Counted from the stretch's first letter, positions 1 through 11,102 are shown. The stretch: 64,000 nt of DNA from CAWCUK01 sp963798775 (GCA_963798775.1 CAWCUK010000004.1:186001-250000); one strand, 5' to 3'. Program-made: numbers and translations. Notes: a model not told the origin generated them from the sequence alone.

Positions 1-2585
1 GAAGTTTGGAAAAAGATTGATGAGGCAAATCCTAATTTTAATTTCAGCAGTTATAATGTATTTATTATTTTCCATGCCGGTGTTGGCAGGGATATTTCTT
101 TGCCGGGTAGTTTAGGCAATGAAAAAGATCTTCCTTCCGTTTATTTAGGAAAAAAAGTTCTAAAGAAAATTTACGGTGATTCTTTTAATGGTTTCCCGGT
201 AAATAACGGAAATTTTAATATTACAAATTCTATGATTATGCCGGAAACCGAAAGCAGGGAATTGGAAGGCATTGCGGGAAGTGTTTTATTTCAAATTTCT
301 ATAAACGGGCTTCTTGTTGCTAGTACCGCGAGTCATCTTGGTTTACCCGATTTATTCGATACGGAAACCGGTTTAAGCGCTATCGGACGATTTGGTTTAA
401 TGGACGGTCAAGCTATTTTTGCCTACAATGGTTTATTTCCGCCTGAACCTTCTCCCTGGGAAAAAATTTATTTGGGTTGGGCAGAACCGAAAACTGTAAA
501 TATAGGGAATAACCAAAATATAAATTTAGTAGCTTCGGAAGCGGCTTCTCTCGCGGATACGGTTATATTAAAAGTTCCTATTAATTCTTCCGAATATTAT
601 CTGGTTGAAAATCGAAATAGAGATGCTAATAAAGACGGCGCGATTATTAAATATGTTTTAAATGGTGATACTTTAACTAAAGTTTTTGAAAAAGATACCA
701 CCGGTTTCTACAGCTATGAAGTTGATTCGCTTGCCGGAGTAGTTACCGATGTTGATGAATACGATTGGGCAATCCCCGGAAACGGAATAGTAATCTGGCA
801 CATCGATGAGAATGTTATTAACCGGAAGATTGACGATAAATAAAATTAATGTCGATAAAAAAAATAGAGGTGTTGATGTTGAAGAAGCCGATGGAATTCA
901 AGATATAGGGGAACAATTTACTACTATATTCGGCGATATTGTTATTGGAGAAGGCGGTCCCGAAGATTTTTGGTATAAATCAAATCCTTCTAAATTGTAT
1001 GAAAATAAGTTCTCTAAAAATACCCGGCCGAATACAAATTCTAATTCCGGCGCTAACAGTTTAATTACAATGTCCGGTTTTTCAGAAATCGGAAACCGGA
1101 TGAGTTTTCAGTTAAGTTACGGCGATTCTATTGTGAAGCCTCTTTTCTCAAATAATTTACCAATTGGGTCAGTAAACGCCAAACTTGCCGAGAATTCAAA
1201 TAATGCAATTAAAGCTTTTTATATTTTATCTAATGACAGCCTTTATAAAACTAACGGTGCCGGACAAATTGTTCAGTCTTATGCGGCTTTTTCGTCTAAA
1301 CAGCCTGCCGGTTATTTTAACAATAACAATGAATATATTGCCGGCGTAAAAGATTCTACCTTAAATATTTATTTTAATAATAGTTTATTAACTAATGTTT
1401 CATCAGTTAATATAGGACAAAATATAACTTCCGCTCCTGTAATTTTATCCGATAATGTTGCTGTAGGAACTGGTAATGGTTTAGTAAAAATCTTTGGATT
1501 AGGTGTAATTACTAATCTTAATCCTGTCTTAACCGAAACAAATAACGCCGCGGAAAATAAAATAAAAGTGGAATTTATTGCCGGTGATTCTTCTTATTAC
1601 TCTTTTGCCGGAAATTCTATCCTACCTACATTTACTACAGGATTTTCTGTTTATGATTCTAAAGGAAATAGTTATTCTTCATCAACCGGAAAAATTATTG
1701 ATTTTGCGGTTACTAAAAATTCAAAAGGGCAAAATATAGGTATTCTGCTTCTTGATGATAATTCTTTTAGTATTATAAGCGAAGGTAAACTTGTAAATAG
1801 CTTTAAAATAAATACGGCCGATACAATAAAATCTTTTTCAGTCGGCGATCTAAAACAGGACGGAAATAACTATATAGTTTTTGCTTCCGGCAATAAAATT
1901 AGATGCTGTAAATTTAAGCGGCGCGGCGGCAACTAATTTTGCTTTTGAAGATCCGAATAATATTGGTTTTTCCGGAACTCCTTTAATAGCCGATTTTGAA
2001 GGCGATACAAAAGCGGAAATAATCGCGTCAACAAAAGACGGAAGAATTTTTGCGATTGACGGCGCGACGGGAAAAATAGTTGCTGGTTTTCCTTTAGCCG
2101 GAGGTACTAACATAAATTCCATTCCCGTACTTTTTGTCGATAATGGAAAAGCATCCCTCGCTTCGCTGAATGGTGAAGGAAATTTAAGCGCGTGGAAGAT
2201 CGGTGAGACAGCCGGGAAATTTTACTGGAGTTCAAATAATGCCGAATTCTAAAAATTCATCTTTTGTTCCGGCCGCGGAAAATAATTCTCATATCAATGA
2301 ATTTTTCCCTAAAAGTAAAGCTTATAATTATCCTAACCCGGTTTATGATAATCAAACTTTTATAAGATATTATGTTTCCGAAGATTCTAAAATAAATATT
2401 AAAATTTTTGATGTTGCCGGTGATTTTGTTGCAGAATTAATGATAACGCGAAAGGCGGATTAGATGGAGAAACTGTTTGGAATGTAAGCGATATTCAAAG
2501 CGGGGTTTATCTTGCGCGTGTTGAAGCTACCGGTACAAGCGGTAAAACGGAAAGTAATATTATTAAAATCGCGGTAATTAAATAG
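1..2585 (+). pseudogene. Frameshifted M6-peptidase-like secreted protein with T9SS sorting tail (5' end outside window)
   Basis: The reading frame is open from base 1, so the 5' end lies upstream. The protein continues through four frame changes (near 840, 1900, 2235 and 2440) to a stop at 2583-2585. Most of the breaks can be repaired by adding or removing one base in a short A or T run. The N-terminal part resembles M6 (immune-inhibitor-A-like) peptidases: FHAGVGRD near the start, LGLPDLFDTE, then GRFGLMD and WEKIYLGW. The usual HEFGH zinc motif before LGLPDL reads ASTAS here, so it is probably catalytically dead. The middle is beta-rich, with FG-GAP/VCBS-like segments (DFEGDTKAEII, IDGATGKIVAGFP). 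The C-terminus (YNYPNPVYDNQT...IFDVAGDFV...SGVYLARVEA) is a type IX secretion sorting domain, pointing to export to the cell surface. It could be a decayed gene or an intact gene with sequencing errors. Confidence 0.7.
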
Positions 2586-2645
2586 TAATTTTTCAGCGGA
2601 TTTTTCCTTTTGATTTAATTTAACTGGAGTTAATATCTTTATTTT

Positions 2646-5600
2646 ATGGTTAAAGCTTTTCTTTGTTGTCTTACTTGTGTTTTACTGCAAACAATTGGTT
2701 TTTCGCAATTCACTGAATTTCATCCCGAACTCAACTGGTATACTATTAAAGGTAAACATGTTGAAGTTCATTTTCATGAAGGCGCGGAAAGAACTGCCAG
2801 AGTTGTTGCAAAAATAGCTGATGAAGTTTGGGGCCCGATAACTTCTTTATATCAATATGAACCTGAAACTGTTCATTTTGTAATTAAAGATATTGATGAT
2901 TATTCAAACGGAGCTACTTATTTCTTTGATAATAAAATTGAAATCTGGACCAGCGCGTTAAATTTTGATTTGCGCGGCGACGCACAATTGGCTGCGGAAT
3001 GTAATTTCTCACGAATTTACTCATATGGTGCAAATTCAGTCATCGATGAAAATTAACCCGGACTGTTCCGGCCATTTTTCTTCAAGCTTTAAATTACGAA
3101 GATGAACGACGTCCCGATATTTTATATGGTTTTCCGAATTTTATTGTGTCATATCCGCTGGCTACAGTAAATGTTCCTGCCTGGTTTGCCGAAGGAACAG
3201 CTCAATATATGAGAAAGGAATTTAATTACGATAACTGGGATACTCATCGTGATATGATTTTGAGTTCTTATGCCCTTAATGGTAATATGCTTACCTGGAA
3301 CGAGATGGGTGTTTTTGGAAAAACCAGTCTTGGAAATGAATCGGTTTATAATGCCGGATTTGCTTTAACACGATATATTTCCCAAAAATATGGTGAAGAT
3401 AAACTCCGAAAAATTACTCATGCGATTGGGAAAGCTTACTAATTTTACTATTGATGCTGCATTTGAAGATGTTTTAGGAAAAGACGGGGATGAAGTTTAT
3501 AACGAATGGAAAAATCTTGTTACAAAAAGTTATAAAAAAAGAAGCGCTGAAGTGCTTTACAAATTTAGTAGAAGGGGAAAGAATAGCTACAGAAGGTTTT
3601 GGAAATTTTTATCCCTCTTTTTCACCGGATGGGGCTAAATTTTTATACATCTCAAATAAAAATTCTGATTATTTCGGAATATCCGGTATTTATCTTTATG
3701 ATTTTGAAACTAAAAAAGAAAGAAACTCTTGTACATAATGTTAGATCAACCATTAGTTGGATACCGGGACAAAATAAAATAATCTATTCCAAACTTGATG
3801 ACGACAATCCGAATTGTATAAATGTTCACGATCTTTATTCTTATGATATTGATAATGAAGAAGAAACCGATTAACGCATGATTTACGTGCAAATCAGCCT
3901 GCGGTTTCACACTGATGGATCTAAAATTGTTTTTCTGTTTCAAAAAGACGGAACAACTAATCTTGGTGTTGTAAATATAGATGGCAAAGATTTTCGTCCA
4001 CTAACTTTTTTCCAAAACGGCGAGCAAGTCTATGATCCTAAATTTTCTAACGATGGATCATTTTTAATTTTTGATTATTCTTATGAAAACGGAAGAGATA
4101 TTGCCAGAGTAAATATTGACGGCAGTAATTATAAACGGTAATTGAGACAAAGAACGATGAAAGAAATCCTGTTTTTAATAAAGAGGGAAAAATAATATAT
4201 ACATCTGATGAAACCGGGATATTTAATTTATATTCTTACGATCCTAAAACAGAAGAAAAAGTTCAGCTTACAAATGTTTTGGCGGCGCATTTATGCCGGA
4301 TGTTTCCGATAACGGCGATATTATATATGCCGGCTACACTGAAAAAGGTTACAAAATTTATCATATTACAAAAGATGAACAAAATAAAGTTGATACAGCA
4401 AAGAAATATGATGGATTGATAATCCGCCTTTAAACAGCGATAAACCAAAGGGATATTACGAATTTTGATATTAATCATCTTCGTAATTATAATGATTACG
4501 AAACTCCCGATTATAAAGAAGAAAAATATAAAGGTGCTTTTTCCAAACTTACTTTTTTCCCGTTTATCAGTTACGATAATTATAATACCTCAAATAAATT
4601 TGTAGAAAAATTAAAGCCCGGTGTTTATGTTACCTCGAGTGATATGCTTGACCGTTATTCCTTTTTTGCCGGCGGAGATATAAACTCCCGCTTAGAAAGA
4701 GATTTATTTTTAATCTTTGATTATAGAGATAAACTTCCGCTGTTATTTGATATTGGAGTTAAACCTGAACTTCACTCGAATTGTACAACATCAGCAGAAA
4801 AGCGAATATTGATGTGAATTTCGGTGCCGATACTGTAGGAAATAAAGTGATTTATGATTATTCCATTCCGACAGATGTAACTTATAATTTATTTGAGGTT
4901 GATTTAGCCGCTAAACAAAGGCTTTTTACCCGGAATCAAAATCTGGAGTTCAGATTTATTTTCAGCCGATATTCCGCCACGTTAGGAAGTTTTTTACTGC
5001 CAGACGGAACTCTTTATCCCACAACTAATGATAATTATTTAATCGGCAGAAATTTTCAATTAAAATATACTTTTGAGGTATGAACCTTATCGCGATGCCG
5101 ATATAAATCCGGTTGGTTTTAATTTAGATATTACTTATAACTTTGAATTGAACAAATATAATCCCGACGGGAATTATACAATTGAAGAGGGGATTTTAAA
5201 ACCTCAATACGATAATTTTAATTTTCACAGGCTGGAATTAAATTCAAAAACATCATTTAAATTGTGGGGCGAAAATACAATATCAACAGATTTAAGAGCC
5301 GCCACAATTTTCGGCCCTCAGATGCCGGATTTCTTCGATTTCTATTTGGGCGGATTACCCGGGATGAAAGCTTATCCTTTTTATGCGATTTCCGGAAACA
5401 GGATCGGCTGGTTTAATTTAACTTATCGATTCCCGCTGTTCAGGGATATAGATTCCCGCTTCGGACAATTTTATTTGGATAAAATATTTATGTCCGTTTA
5501 TGGTGATTTTGGAAATGCATGGAATGGTACTTTTCCAAAATTAAAAGATTTCAAAAAAGGCGCCGGCGCGGAAGTTAGAATTGCGATGACTTCTTTTTAT

Positions 5601-5735
5601 ATGTTCCCTACAGATGTTTTCTTCAACGCCGCGTATGGTTTTGATAGAGTTACACGACAGGTTGGAAATGAAACTATAACTTATGGAAAAGAATGGCGTG
5701 TATACGGCGGAGTGCTGTTCAGTTTCGATTTTTAA
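2646..5735 (+). pseudogene. Frameshifted gluzincin-like peptidase / beta-propeller / outer-membrane barrel protein
   Basis: Ten or more single-base frame changes interrupt one long protein. The joined frames give a signal peptide, a peptidase-MA-like N-domain (HVEVHFHEGAERTARVV), and a zinc motif HEFTH encoded at 3010-3024 in a frame used only briefly. The likely third ligand follows in PAWFAEGTAQYM. Next come PD40/TolB-type propeller blades (FYPSFSPDGAKFLYIS, DPKFSNDGSFLIFDYS) and, from about 4500, a C-terminal region resembling an Omp85/BamA-like barrel (GGLPGMKAYPFYAISGNR, FMSVYGDFGNAWNG). Zinc ligands are retained, so an intact version would be an outer-membrane-anchored metallopeptidase. 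Breaks such as CCC for CC near 3052 and TTTT for TTTTT near 4278 look like homopolymer errors. The start at 2646 is uncertain, because a more hydrophobic leader reads in another frame. Substrate unknown. Confidence 0.65.
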
Positions 5736-5758
5736 TAGCCAAACAAAAAGGTGATTAA

Positions 5759-6655
5759 ATGAGATTAAAGAAAAAAATATTTAAGCTGAAGATGTTTTTA
5801 ACTGCCGCTGTTGGTTTTATAATTATTATTTTCAGCGGAAATTTATTGGCGCAAAATTCTGAATTACAAAATGCTAAATTAACCGGTAATCTAAAATATG
5901 ATTCTAAAATTGTAGGAAATTATTATCAAGAAACTCTTCAGCCCGAAGTTAAATTTCAGCTGCCGCATAAAAAATCACCTTTAATTGCCGGAGCTTTATC
6001 ATTTGTACTTCCGGGTGCGGGACAGTTTTATACAGAAAATTATTGGAAAACAGCTTTATTTGTAGTTATAGAAGGTGCCGCTATTACAACAGCGGTTGTT
6101 TATGATAAAAAAGGTGATAACCAAACCGCGGATTTTCAAAAATTCGCGAATCAAAACTGGAGTGTTGTCCGTTACGCGCAATGGTTAATGGACCATAAAG
6201 CTCAACTTAATTTGCCGGATGATTGTAATATTACAATTAACCCGGATGCCTCTCTGCCGCCGCAGCAAAGAGTTAATTGGGATGAATTAAACCATTGTGA
6301 ACAAGTTTTCTCTCATCGGCTGCATCCATACGGCGATCAGCAGTATTATGAATTAATCGGAAAGTACCCGCAATTTAGTCCTGGCTGGGTAACTTTTCAA
6401 GGCGATGATTATCATAATATTCCTCAAATTTTTCACGATTATTCCCACATGAGAGGCAAAGCAAATGATTATTATAATGTTGCCGCCAAAGCCGTAATAG
6501 CTATTTATGTAAACCATGTTTTAAGTATACTAGACGCCGTGCTTGATGCCGTTAGTTATAATAAAAATTTGGTAATGAATGTCCGGGTAAAAAAAGAAAA
6601 TGTTGCCTTTAATGAAGAACTTATACCAACTTTTAATATTAAATATAATTTCTGA
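5759..6655 (+). CDS. Exported hypothetical protein with DUF5683-like segment
   Basis: A 298-residue protein. The basic N-terminus and hydrophobic stretch at about residues 12-32, ending near LLAQN, look like a signal peptide. The segment from about residue 75 (KKSPLIAGALSFVLPGAGQF followed by YTENYWKTALF) resembles the small membrane module of DUF5683-type proteins of Bacteroidota, which carry a similar 'LLPGxGQ-Y-yWK' pattern. The remainder has no domain I recognise. AGGTG precedes the ATG by about six bases. It starts 23 bases after the broken barrel gene and is followed by a strong terminator, so it ends that transcription unit. An envelope location is inferred; function unknown. Confidence 0.75.
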   Translation: MRLKKKIFKLKMFLTAAVGFIIIIFSGNLLAQNSELQNAKLTGNLKYDSKIVGNYYQETLQPEVKFQLPHKKSPLIAGALSFVLPGAGQFYTENYWKTALFVVIEGAAITTAVVYDKKGDNQTADFQKFANQNWSVVRYAQWLMDHKAQLNLPDDCNITINPDASLPPQQRVNWDELNHCEQVFSHRLHPYGDQQYYELIGKYPQFSPGWVTFQGDDYHNIPQIFHDYSHMRGKANDYYNVAAKAVIAIYVNHVLSILDAVLDAVSYNKNLVMNVRVKKENVAFNEELIPTFNIKYNF

Positions 6656-6677
6656 TTAAAAAATTTTATAATTTTAT

Positions 6678-6715
6678 GCGGTTCTGTTATTTAAATATAA
6701 TAGAATCGCTTTTTT
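6678..6715 (+). terminator. Rho-independent terminator
   Basis: A 13-bp stem (GCGGTTCTGTTAT with ATAATAGAATCGC, two G-U pairs) with a TTAAAT loop and a run of six T. It ends the transcript of the exported protein and separates it from der. Confidence 0.85.
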
Positions 6716-6765
6716 ATGTTTATAAATTTGCGCTTCTATAATATTAACTTAATTAAGATCAAAAA

Positions 6766-8079
6766 ATGAAAACACCTTTAGTTGTAATAGTCGGACGTCC
6801 GAATGTAGGCAAATCTACTTTCTTTAATCGCCTTGTAGGTAATAGAAACGCAATTGTTAATGATCAGAGCGGTGTAACGCGGGATAGAAATTACGGTGAA
6901 GTTGAATGGGCCGGTAAAGAATTTCATTTAATAGATACCGGCGGTTATGTTCCCAATTCAACTGATTTATTCGAAAGAGCGATAAGAGAACAAGTTGAAA
7001 TCGCAATAAATGAAGCTGATTTAATTTTATTTATGGTTGATGTACGTGACGGAATAAATCCCATTGACGCGGAAATTGCAAAAATGCTCAGATCTTCAAA
7101 AAAGGAATTTTTCTTAATTGTAAATAAAGTTGATTCTCAAAATTATGAGCCTGCCGCGGCGGAATTTTATTCTTTAGGAATTGATAGACTTTACGATATT
7201 TCGGCAATTGTCGGCAGAAAAGTAGGCGATCTTCTTGATGAAATTACCGCTGATTTTCCGGAAAAAGATTTGGACGAGGAGCAGGATTCTAGATTAAAAA
7301 TAGCTGTTGTGGGAAGACCTAATGTTGGTAAATCTTCATTATCAAATGCGCTTTTAGGCTATGACAGAAGTATAGTTACTGATATTCCCGGTACTACACG
7401 CGACAGTTTAAATTCTGTACTTAAATATTATGGTGAAGAAATTGTTCTTGTTGATACAGCAGGATTAAGAAAAAAGAAAAGAGTAGAAGAAAGTATAGAA
7501 TTTTATTCCACACTTCGCACCTTAAAAGCAATAAGCGAATGCGATGTTGCGGTTGTAATGATTGACGCTAAACTTGGAATTGAAAAGCAGGATCAAAAAA
7601 TTATTGACGAAGCCGCACGCTGGAAAAAAGGAATTATTATAGCAGTTAATAAATGGGATCTTATAGAAAAGGAAACGAATACGGCAAAAGAATTTGAGGA
7701 TGCAATTAGAGATAAAATCGGTTCAATTTCTTATCTTCCTATAATTTTTATTTCTGCTTTAACAAAACAAAGAATTTATAAATTGGTGGATCTTTGTAAA
7801 AAAGTAAATCAAGAGAGGAAGAAAAAAATTCCAACCAGTGAATTAAATGATATAATGCTTCCTGAAATTGAAAATTTCCCGCCGCAGGCAAGTCATACCG
7901 GCAGGGAAGTGAAAATAAAATATATTACACAAGTCGGCGATCATTATCCTATATTTTTATTTTTCTCAAATTATCCTAAAGAAATTCAAGATCATTATAA
8001 AAGATATTTAGAAAAATTGTTAAGAAAACATTTCGGATTTGAGGGAATACCTTTAACATTAAGTTTTAAGAATAAATGA
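6766..8079 (+). CDS. der: Ribosome-assembly GTPase Der (EngA)
   Basis: A 437-residue protein, the normal length for Der, an essential GTPase that matures the 50S ribosomal subunit. Two tandem G domains are visible. The first has GRPNVGKS at about residues 10-17, DTGGYV and NKVD near 119. The second has GRPNVGKS at about 183-190, DTAGLR and NKWD near 290. The last ~90 residues form the KH-like RNA-binding domain, containing FFSNYPKEIQDHYKRYLEK. The final codons overlap the next gene by four bases (ATGA), so the two are probably translationally coupled although functionally unrelated. Confidence 0.98.
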   Translation: MKTPLVVIVGRPNVGKSTFFNRLVGNRNAIVNDQSGVTRDRNYGEVEWAGKEFHLIDTGGYVPNSTDLFERAIREQVEIAINEADLILFMVDVRDGINPIDAEIAKMLRSSKKEFFLIVNKVDSQNYEPAAAEFYSLGIDRLYDISAIVGRKVGDLLDEITADFPEKDLDEEQDSRLKIAVVGRPNVGKSSLSNALLGYDRSIVTDIPGTTRDSLNSVLKYYGEEIVLVDTAGLRKKKRVEESIEFYSTLRTLKAISECDVAVVMIDAKLGIEKQDQKIIDEAARWKKGIIIAVNKWDLIEKETNTAKEFEDAIRDKIGSISYLPIIFISALTKQRIYKLVDLCKKVNQERKKKIPTSELNDIMLPEIENFPPQASHTGREVKIKYITQVGDHYPIFLFFSNYPKEIQDHYKRYLEKLLRKHFGFEGIPLTLSFKNK

Positions 8080-9425
8080 TAAAACCGGATAAAATTATCG
8101 TAATCGGAGGAAACGCAGCCGGACCGGCTGCGGCAGCGAAGGCAAAAAGAACAAATCCTGATGCCGAAGTTATCCTTTTTGAAGCCGGTAATTTTATTTC
8201 TACGGGAACATGCGAAATTCCTTACGTGCTGTCAGGAGAAATAAAATGTTACCAAAAATTAATCGCTTATGATCCGGAAACTTTTGAAAAAGAAAAACAT
8301 GTTAAAGTATTTATAAATCATCTTGCCGAAGAAATTCTTCCCCGTGAAAAAAAGATTCTAATAAAAAAATTAGAAGACAATTCTACCGCTTTTTATGATT
8401 ATGATAAACTAATATTAACCACCGGCTCTAAAACAAAAAAACTGCCTAATATTTCAGCTTCGGCAGACAATGTTTTTTTTCTAAAAACCATTTATGATTT
8501 AGATCTTCTGCAAAATTTTATTACCGCAAATAAACCACAACACGCGGTAATTATCGGTTCCGGTTATATAGGAATTGAGGCGGCGGAGGCTTTAACTAAA
8601 TCAGGCATTGAAGTTTCAATTCTTGAAAAAGAAGTTCTGCCTTTACCTTATACCGAAATTGAAGTCCGCCATTTAATACTTGAACAACTAAAAAGAAATA
8701 ATATCTTATTTTACGGAAACGCAAAAAATTATAAAGTTGTTGAAGAGAAAAATAATATTAAGTTTATAAATATTGAAAGCAGATTAATCAAAGCGGACCT
8801 TGTGTTAATCTGTATCGGCTTTTCCCCGAATACTGAATTAGCCCAAAAAGCTAAATTGGAGATAGGGAAGTACGGCGGAATAAAAGTAGATAAAAAACTA
8901 AGAACTTCAGATCCTAATATTTACGCTGCCGGCGATAATATTGAAGTTGTAAACGCGTTAACAAATAAGCATCAATATATTCCTTTGGCTACTTACGCTC
9001 ATAGTTACGGCCACACCGCGGGAGAAAACGCTGCCGGCGGTAATAATTTTATTCAACCTGTAATTAAAAATATAGCGGTAAAAGTTTTTGATAAATTTAA
9101 TGTTGAAGTTGGAATCACATCTGAGGAAGCAGCGGCTAATCATATTTATTTTGATTCTGTTTCGGCTGTAGTTCCTAATTTGGTTGAAGTAATGCCGCAG
9201 AGCTCAAAAGTTTTCGGGAAAATTATTTATAGAAAAGATAATCATCAAATTTTAGGCGCCGCGTTTTTAGGCGGAAAGGAAGCCTCCGGTTATGGCGATA
9301 TAATTTCGTTAATGATTAAAGCAAAATTACCCGCGGATTTACTGACTGAGATTGATTATAATTATACGCCGCCGCTTTCACCATTTATTAATTTGCTTTC
9401 TGTACTCGGAAGAAAAGTCAAATAA
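8076..9425 (+). CDS. FAD/NAD(P)-dependent oxidoreductase, CoA-disulfide reductase-like
   Basis: A 449-residue two-dinucleotide-binding flavoprotein. The N-terminal FAD motif is GGNAAGPAAA. A single cysteine in TGTCEIPY sits where CoA-disulfide reductases and NADH oxidases carry their redox-active Cys (about residue 48). LTTGSK ends the first FAD section, IIGSGYIGIEAAEAL at about 157-171 is the NAD(P)H Rossmann motif, and AAGDNIEV is the second FAD contact. The C-terminal ~120 residues form the dimerisation domain (LGAAFLGGKEASGYGDIIS). A role in thiol or peroxide/NADH redox balance follows from the family. The exact substrate cannot be assigned; persulfide or CoA-disulfide reduction and NADH oxidation are all possible. 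Confidence 0.88.
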   Translation: MIKPDKIIVIGGNAAGPAAAAKAKRTNPDAEVILFEAGNFISTGTCEIPYVLSGEIKCYQKLIAYDPETFEKEKHVKVFINHLAEEILPREKKILIKKLEDNSTAFYDYDKLILTTGSKTKKLPNISASADNVFFLKTIYDLDLLQNFITANKPQHAVIIGSGYIGIEAAEALTKSGIEVSILEKEVLPLPYTEIEVRHLILEQLKRNNILFYGNAKNYKVVEEKNNIKFINIESRLIKADLVLICIGFSPNTELAQKAKLEIGKYGGIKVDKKLRTSDPNIYAAGDNIEVVNALTNKHQYIPLATYAHSYGHTAGENAAGGNNFIQPVIKNIAVKVFDKFNVEVGITSEEAAANHIYFDSVSAVVPNLVEVMPQSSKVFGKIIYRKDNHQILGAAFLGGKEASGYGDIISLMIKAKLPADLLTEIDYNYTPPLSPFINLLSVLGRKVK

Positions 9426-9454
9426 TATTTTAATAGAAGATTGGAGCTTAATGA

Positions 9455-10093
9455 ATGAGTACAAGATTTAAAAATTTTAATTTAATTGATCATCCTTTAA
9501 TTAAAAGGGATGTTACTATTCTTAGAAATGAAGTTACTCCTCCGGAAACTTTTAGAGCTGCCGTTAAAAGAATCTCAAATGTTTTGGCGGTAGAAATTAG
9601 CCGTGATTTTAAAATTTCTACTACCGAAATTAATACCCCTCTTGAAAAAACTGTAGGTTATAAACTGGAACAAGAGGTGGTTTTGGTTCCTGTTTTAAGA
9701 GCAGGGCTCGGTATGGTAAGCGGATTTTTAGAAGTTATTCCGGATGCCAAAGTAGGGCATATAGGCCTTCAAAGAGATGAAGCAACTCTTCAGCCTATTG
9801 AATATTATTATAAGACTCCAAAAAATATTGATGTTTCGGAGGTTATTTTAATCGATCCCATGTTAGCCACCGGCGGCAGCGGATCCGAAGCGATTAAATA
9901 TTTAAAGAGAAGAGGCGCTACAAAAATAATATTCGCTTGTTTAGTAGCCGCTCCGGAAGGCATTGCAAGAATACAAAACGATCACGATGATGTTAAAATA
10001 TATAGTTCCGCATTAGATAGGGAGTTAAATGACAAAGGATATATTTTACCCGGTTTGGGAGACGCTGGAGATAGGACGTTTGGTACGTTATAA
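9455..10093 (+). CDS. upp: Uracil phosphoribosyltransferase
   Basis: A 212-residue enzyme of pyrimidine salvage that converts uracil and PRPP to UMP. The PRPP-binding loop DPMLATGGSG is exact, and the family's C-terminal uracil-binding signature GYILPGLGDAGDRTFGT closes the protein. RDVTILRN near the start and VPVLRAGLGM at about residues 77-86 are further family marks. Its last bases overlap the next gene. The ATG is 29 bases after the flavoprotein and is preceded by GGAGC. Confidence 0.97.
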   Translation: MSTRFKNFNLIDHPLIKRDVTILRNEVTPPETFRAAVKRISNVLAVEISRDFKISTTEINTPLEKTVGYKLEQEVVLVPVLRAGLGMVSGFLEVIPDAKVGHIGLQRDEATLQPIEYYYKTPKNIDVSEVILIDPMLATGGSGSEAIKYLKRRGATKIIFACLVAAPEGIARIQNDHDDVKIYSSALDRELNDKGYILPGLGDAGDRTFGTL

Positions 10094-11102
10094 AATAATA
10101 GTTTTATTTTTTTTCTTATTTACTGTTAAAAGTTTTACTTTTCCACAGTTTTATCCGGAACCAGAAGTTGATTCGCTTCTGAAAGTAGGAATTGAACAGA
10201 TTATTAATCAAAAATATACCAACGCTACGGCAACTTTTACTTTTATGAAAAATTCTTTTCCTGAATTACCTTTGGGAAAAATTTATCTTTCCGCGGTTCA
10301 AATTGCCAAATCTTACGATTATGCGGAGGAGTTCCAATCTAACTATATTTTAAAAAATCTTTCCGAAGCTAAAGATCAATCGGAAGCGCTATTAGAAAGG
10401 GATGAATCTAATGTATGGTATATTTATTTTTTAGCTCTTACACAAGGTTATATTTCTTATTATCATGCTTTAAATAAAGAATGGCTTTCTGCTTTTTCCG
10501 AAGGGATGGATTCATATCTCAATTTTGAAAAGTGTTTGAATTTAGATTCAACTTTTTACGAATCATATATCGCGATCGGTACCTACAAATATTGGAAAGG
10601 CCGAAAAACTGAGTACGTGAGCTGGCTTCCTTTTTTAGATGATGAACGTGAAGACGGAATAGAACAATTGCAAATGGCTGTTCTTCATTCCTCTTATAAT
10701 AAATTTATGGCAATAAATTCTTTGCAATGGATTTATATTGATAAAGGCGACTATGAAAAAACTATTGAAATATCAGAACAAGCGTTGTTAAAAAATCCCG
10801 CTAACCGTTCATTAAAATGGGCTCTTGCAAGAGCTTATGAAAATGTAGATCCCGCAAAAGCAATTGAAATATATAAACAAATTTTACTTTCGTATAAAGG
10901 AATAAAAACTTTAAATAAGATTAATAGTATAACATTAAAGCATATTATAGCTCAACAATATGTTAAATTAGAAAAGTATGACAAGGCTTTGAAACTTTGC
11001 GGCGAAATTTTAAGTATTAAAAATTTAACACCTTATGAATTAGATAATTTGGAAAACCGTTTGGAAAGAGTACGCGAGTTAAGAAACCAGCTAACCAAAT
11101 AA
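10080..11102 (+). CDS. Exported TPR-containing protein
   Basis: About 340 residues. I chose the TTG at 10080 because it gives a clean signal peptide (LVRYKIIVLFFFLFTVKS) and is preceded by an AGG; an upstream ATG at 10029 would overlap upp by 65 bases. The mature part is helical, with TPR-like units towards the C-terminus (GDYEKTIEISEQALLKNPAN, AYENVDPAKAIEIYKQILL, YDKALKLCGEILS). It probably acts as a periplasmic or membrane-associated protein-interaction scaffold. Partner and process are unknown; the overlap with upp suggests co-transcription only. Confidence 0.7.
   Translation: MVRYKIIVLFFFLFTVKSFTFPQFYPEPEVDSLLKVGIEQIINQKYTNATATFTFMKNSFPELPLGKIYLSAVQIAKSYDYAEEFQSNYILKNLSEAKDQSEALLERDESNVWYIYFLALTQGYISYYHALNKEWLSAFSEGMDSYLNFEKCLNLDSTFYESYIAIGTYKYWKGRKTEYVSWLPFLDDEREDGIEQLQMAVLHSSYNKFMAINSLQWIYIDKGDYEKTIEISEQALLKNPANRSLKWALARAYENVDPAKAIEIYKQILLSYKGIKTLNKINSITLKHIIAQQYVKLEKYDKALKLCGEILSIKNLTPYELDNLENRLERVRELRNQLTK

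Noticed and set aside
10029..10079. Longer start for the TPR protein
   Set aside because: It would overlap upp by 65 bases and place 17 unlikely residues before the signal peptide.
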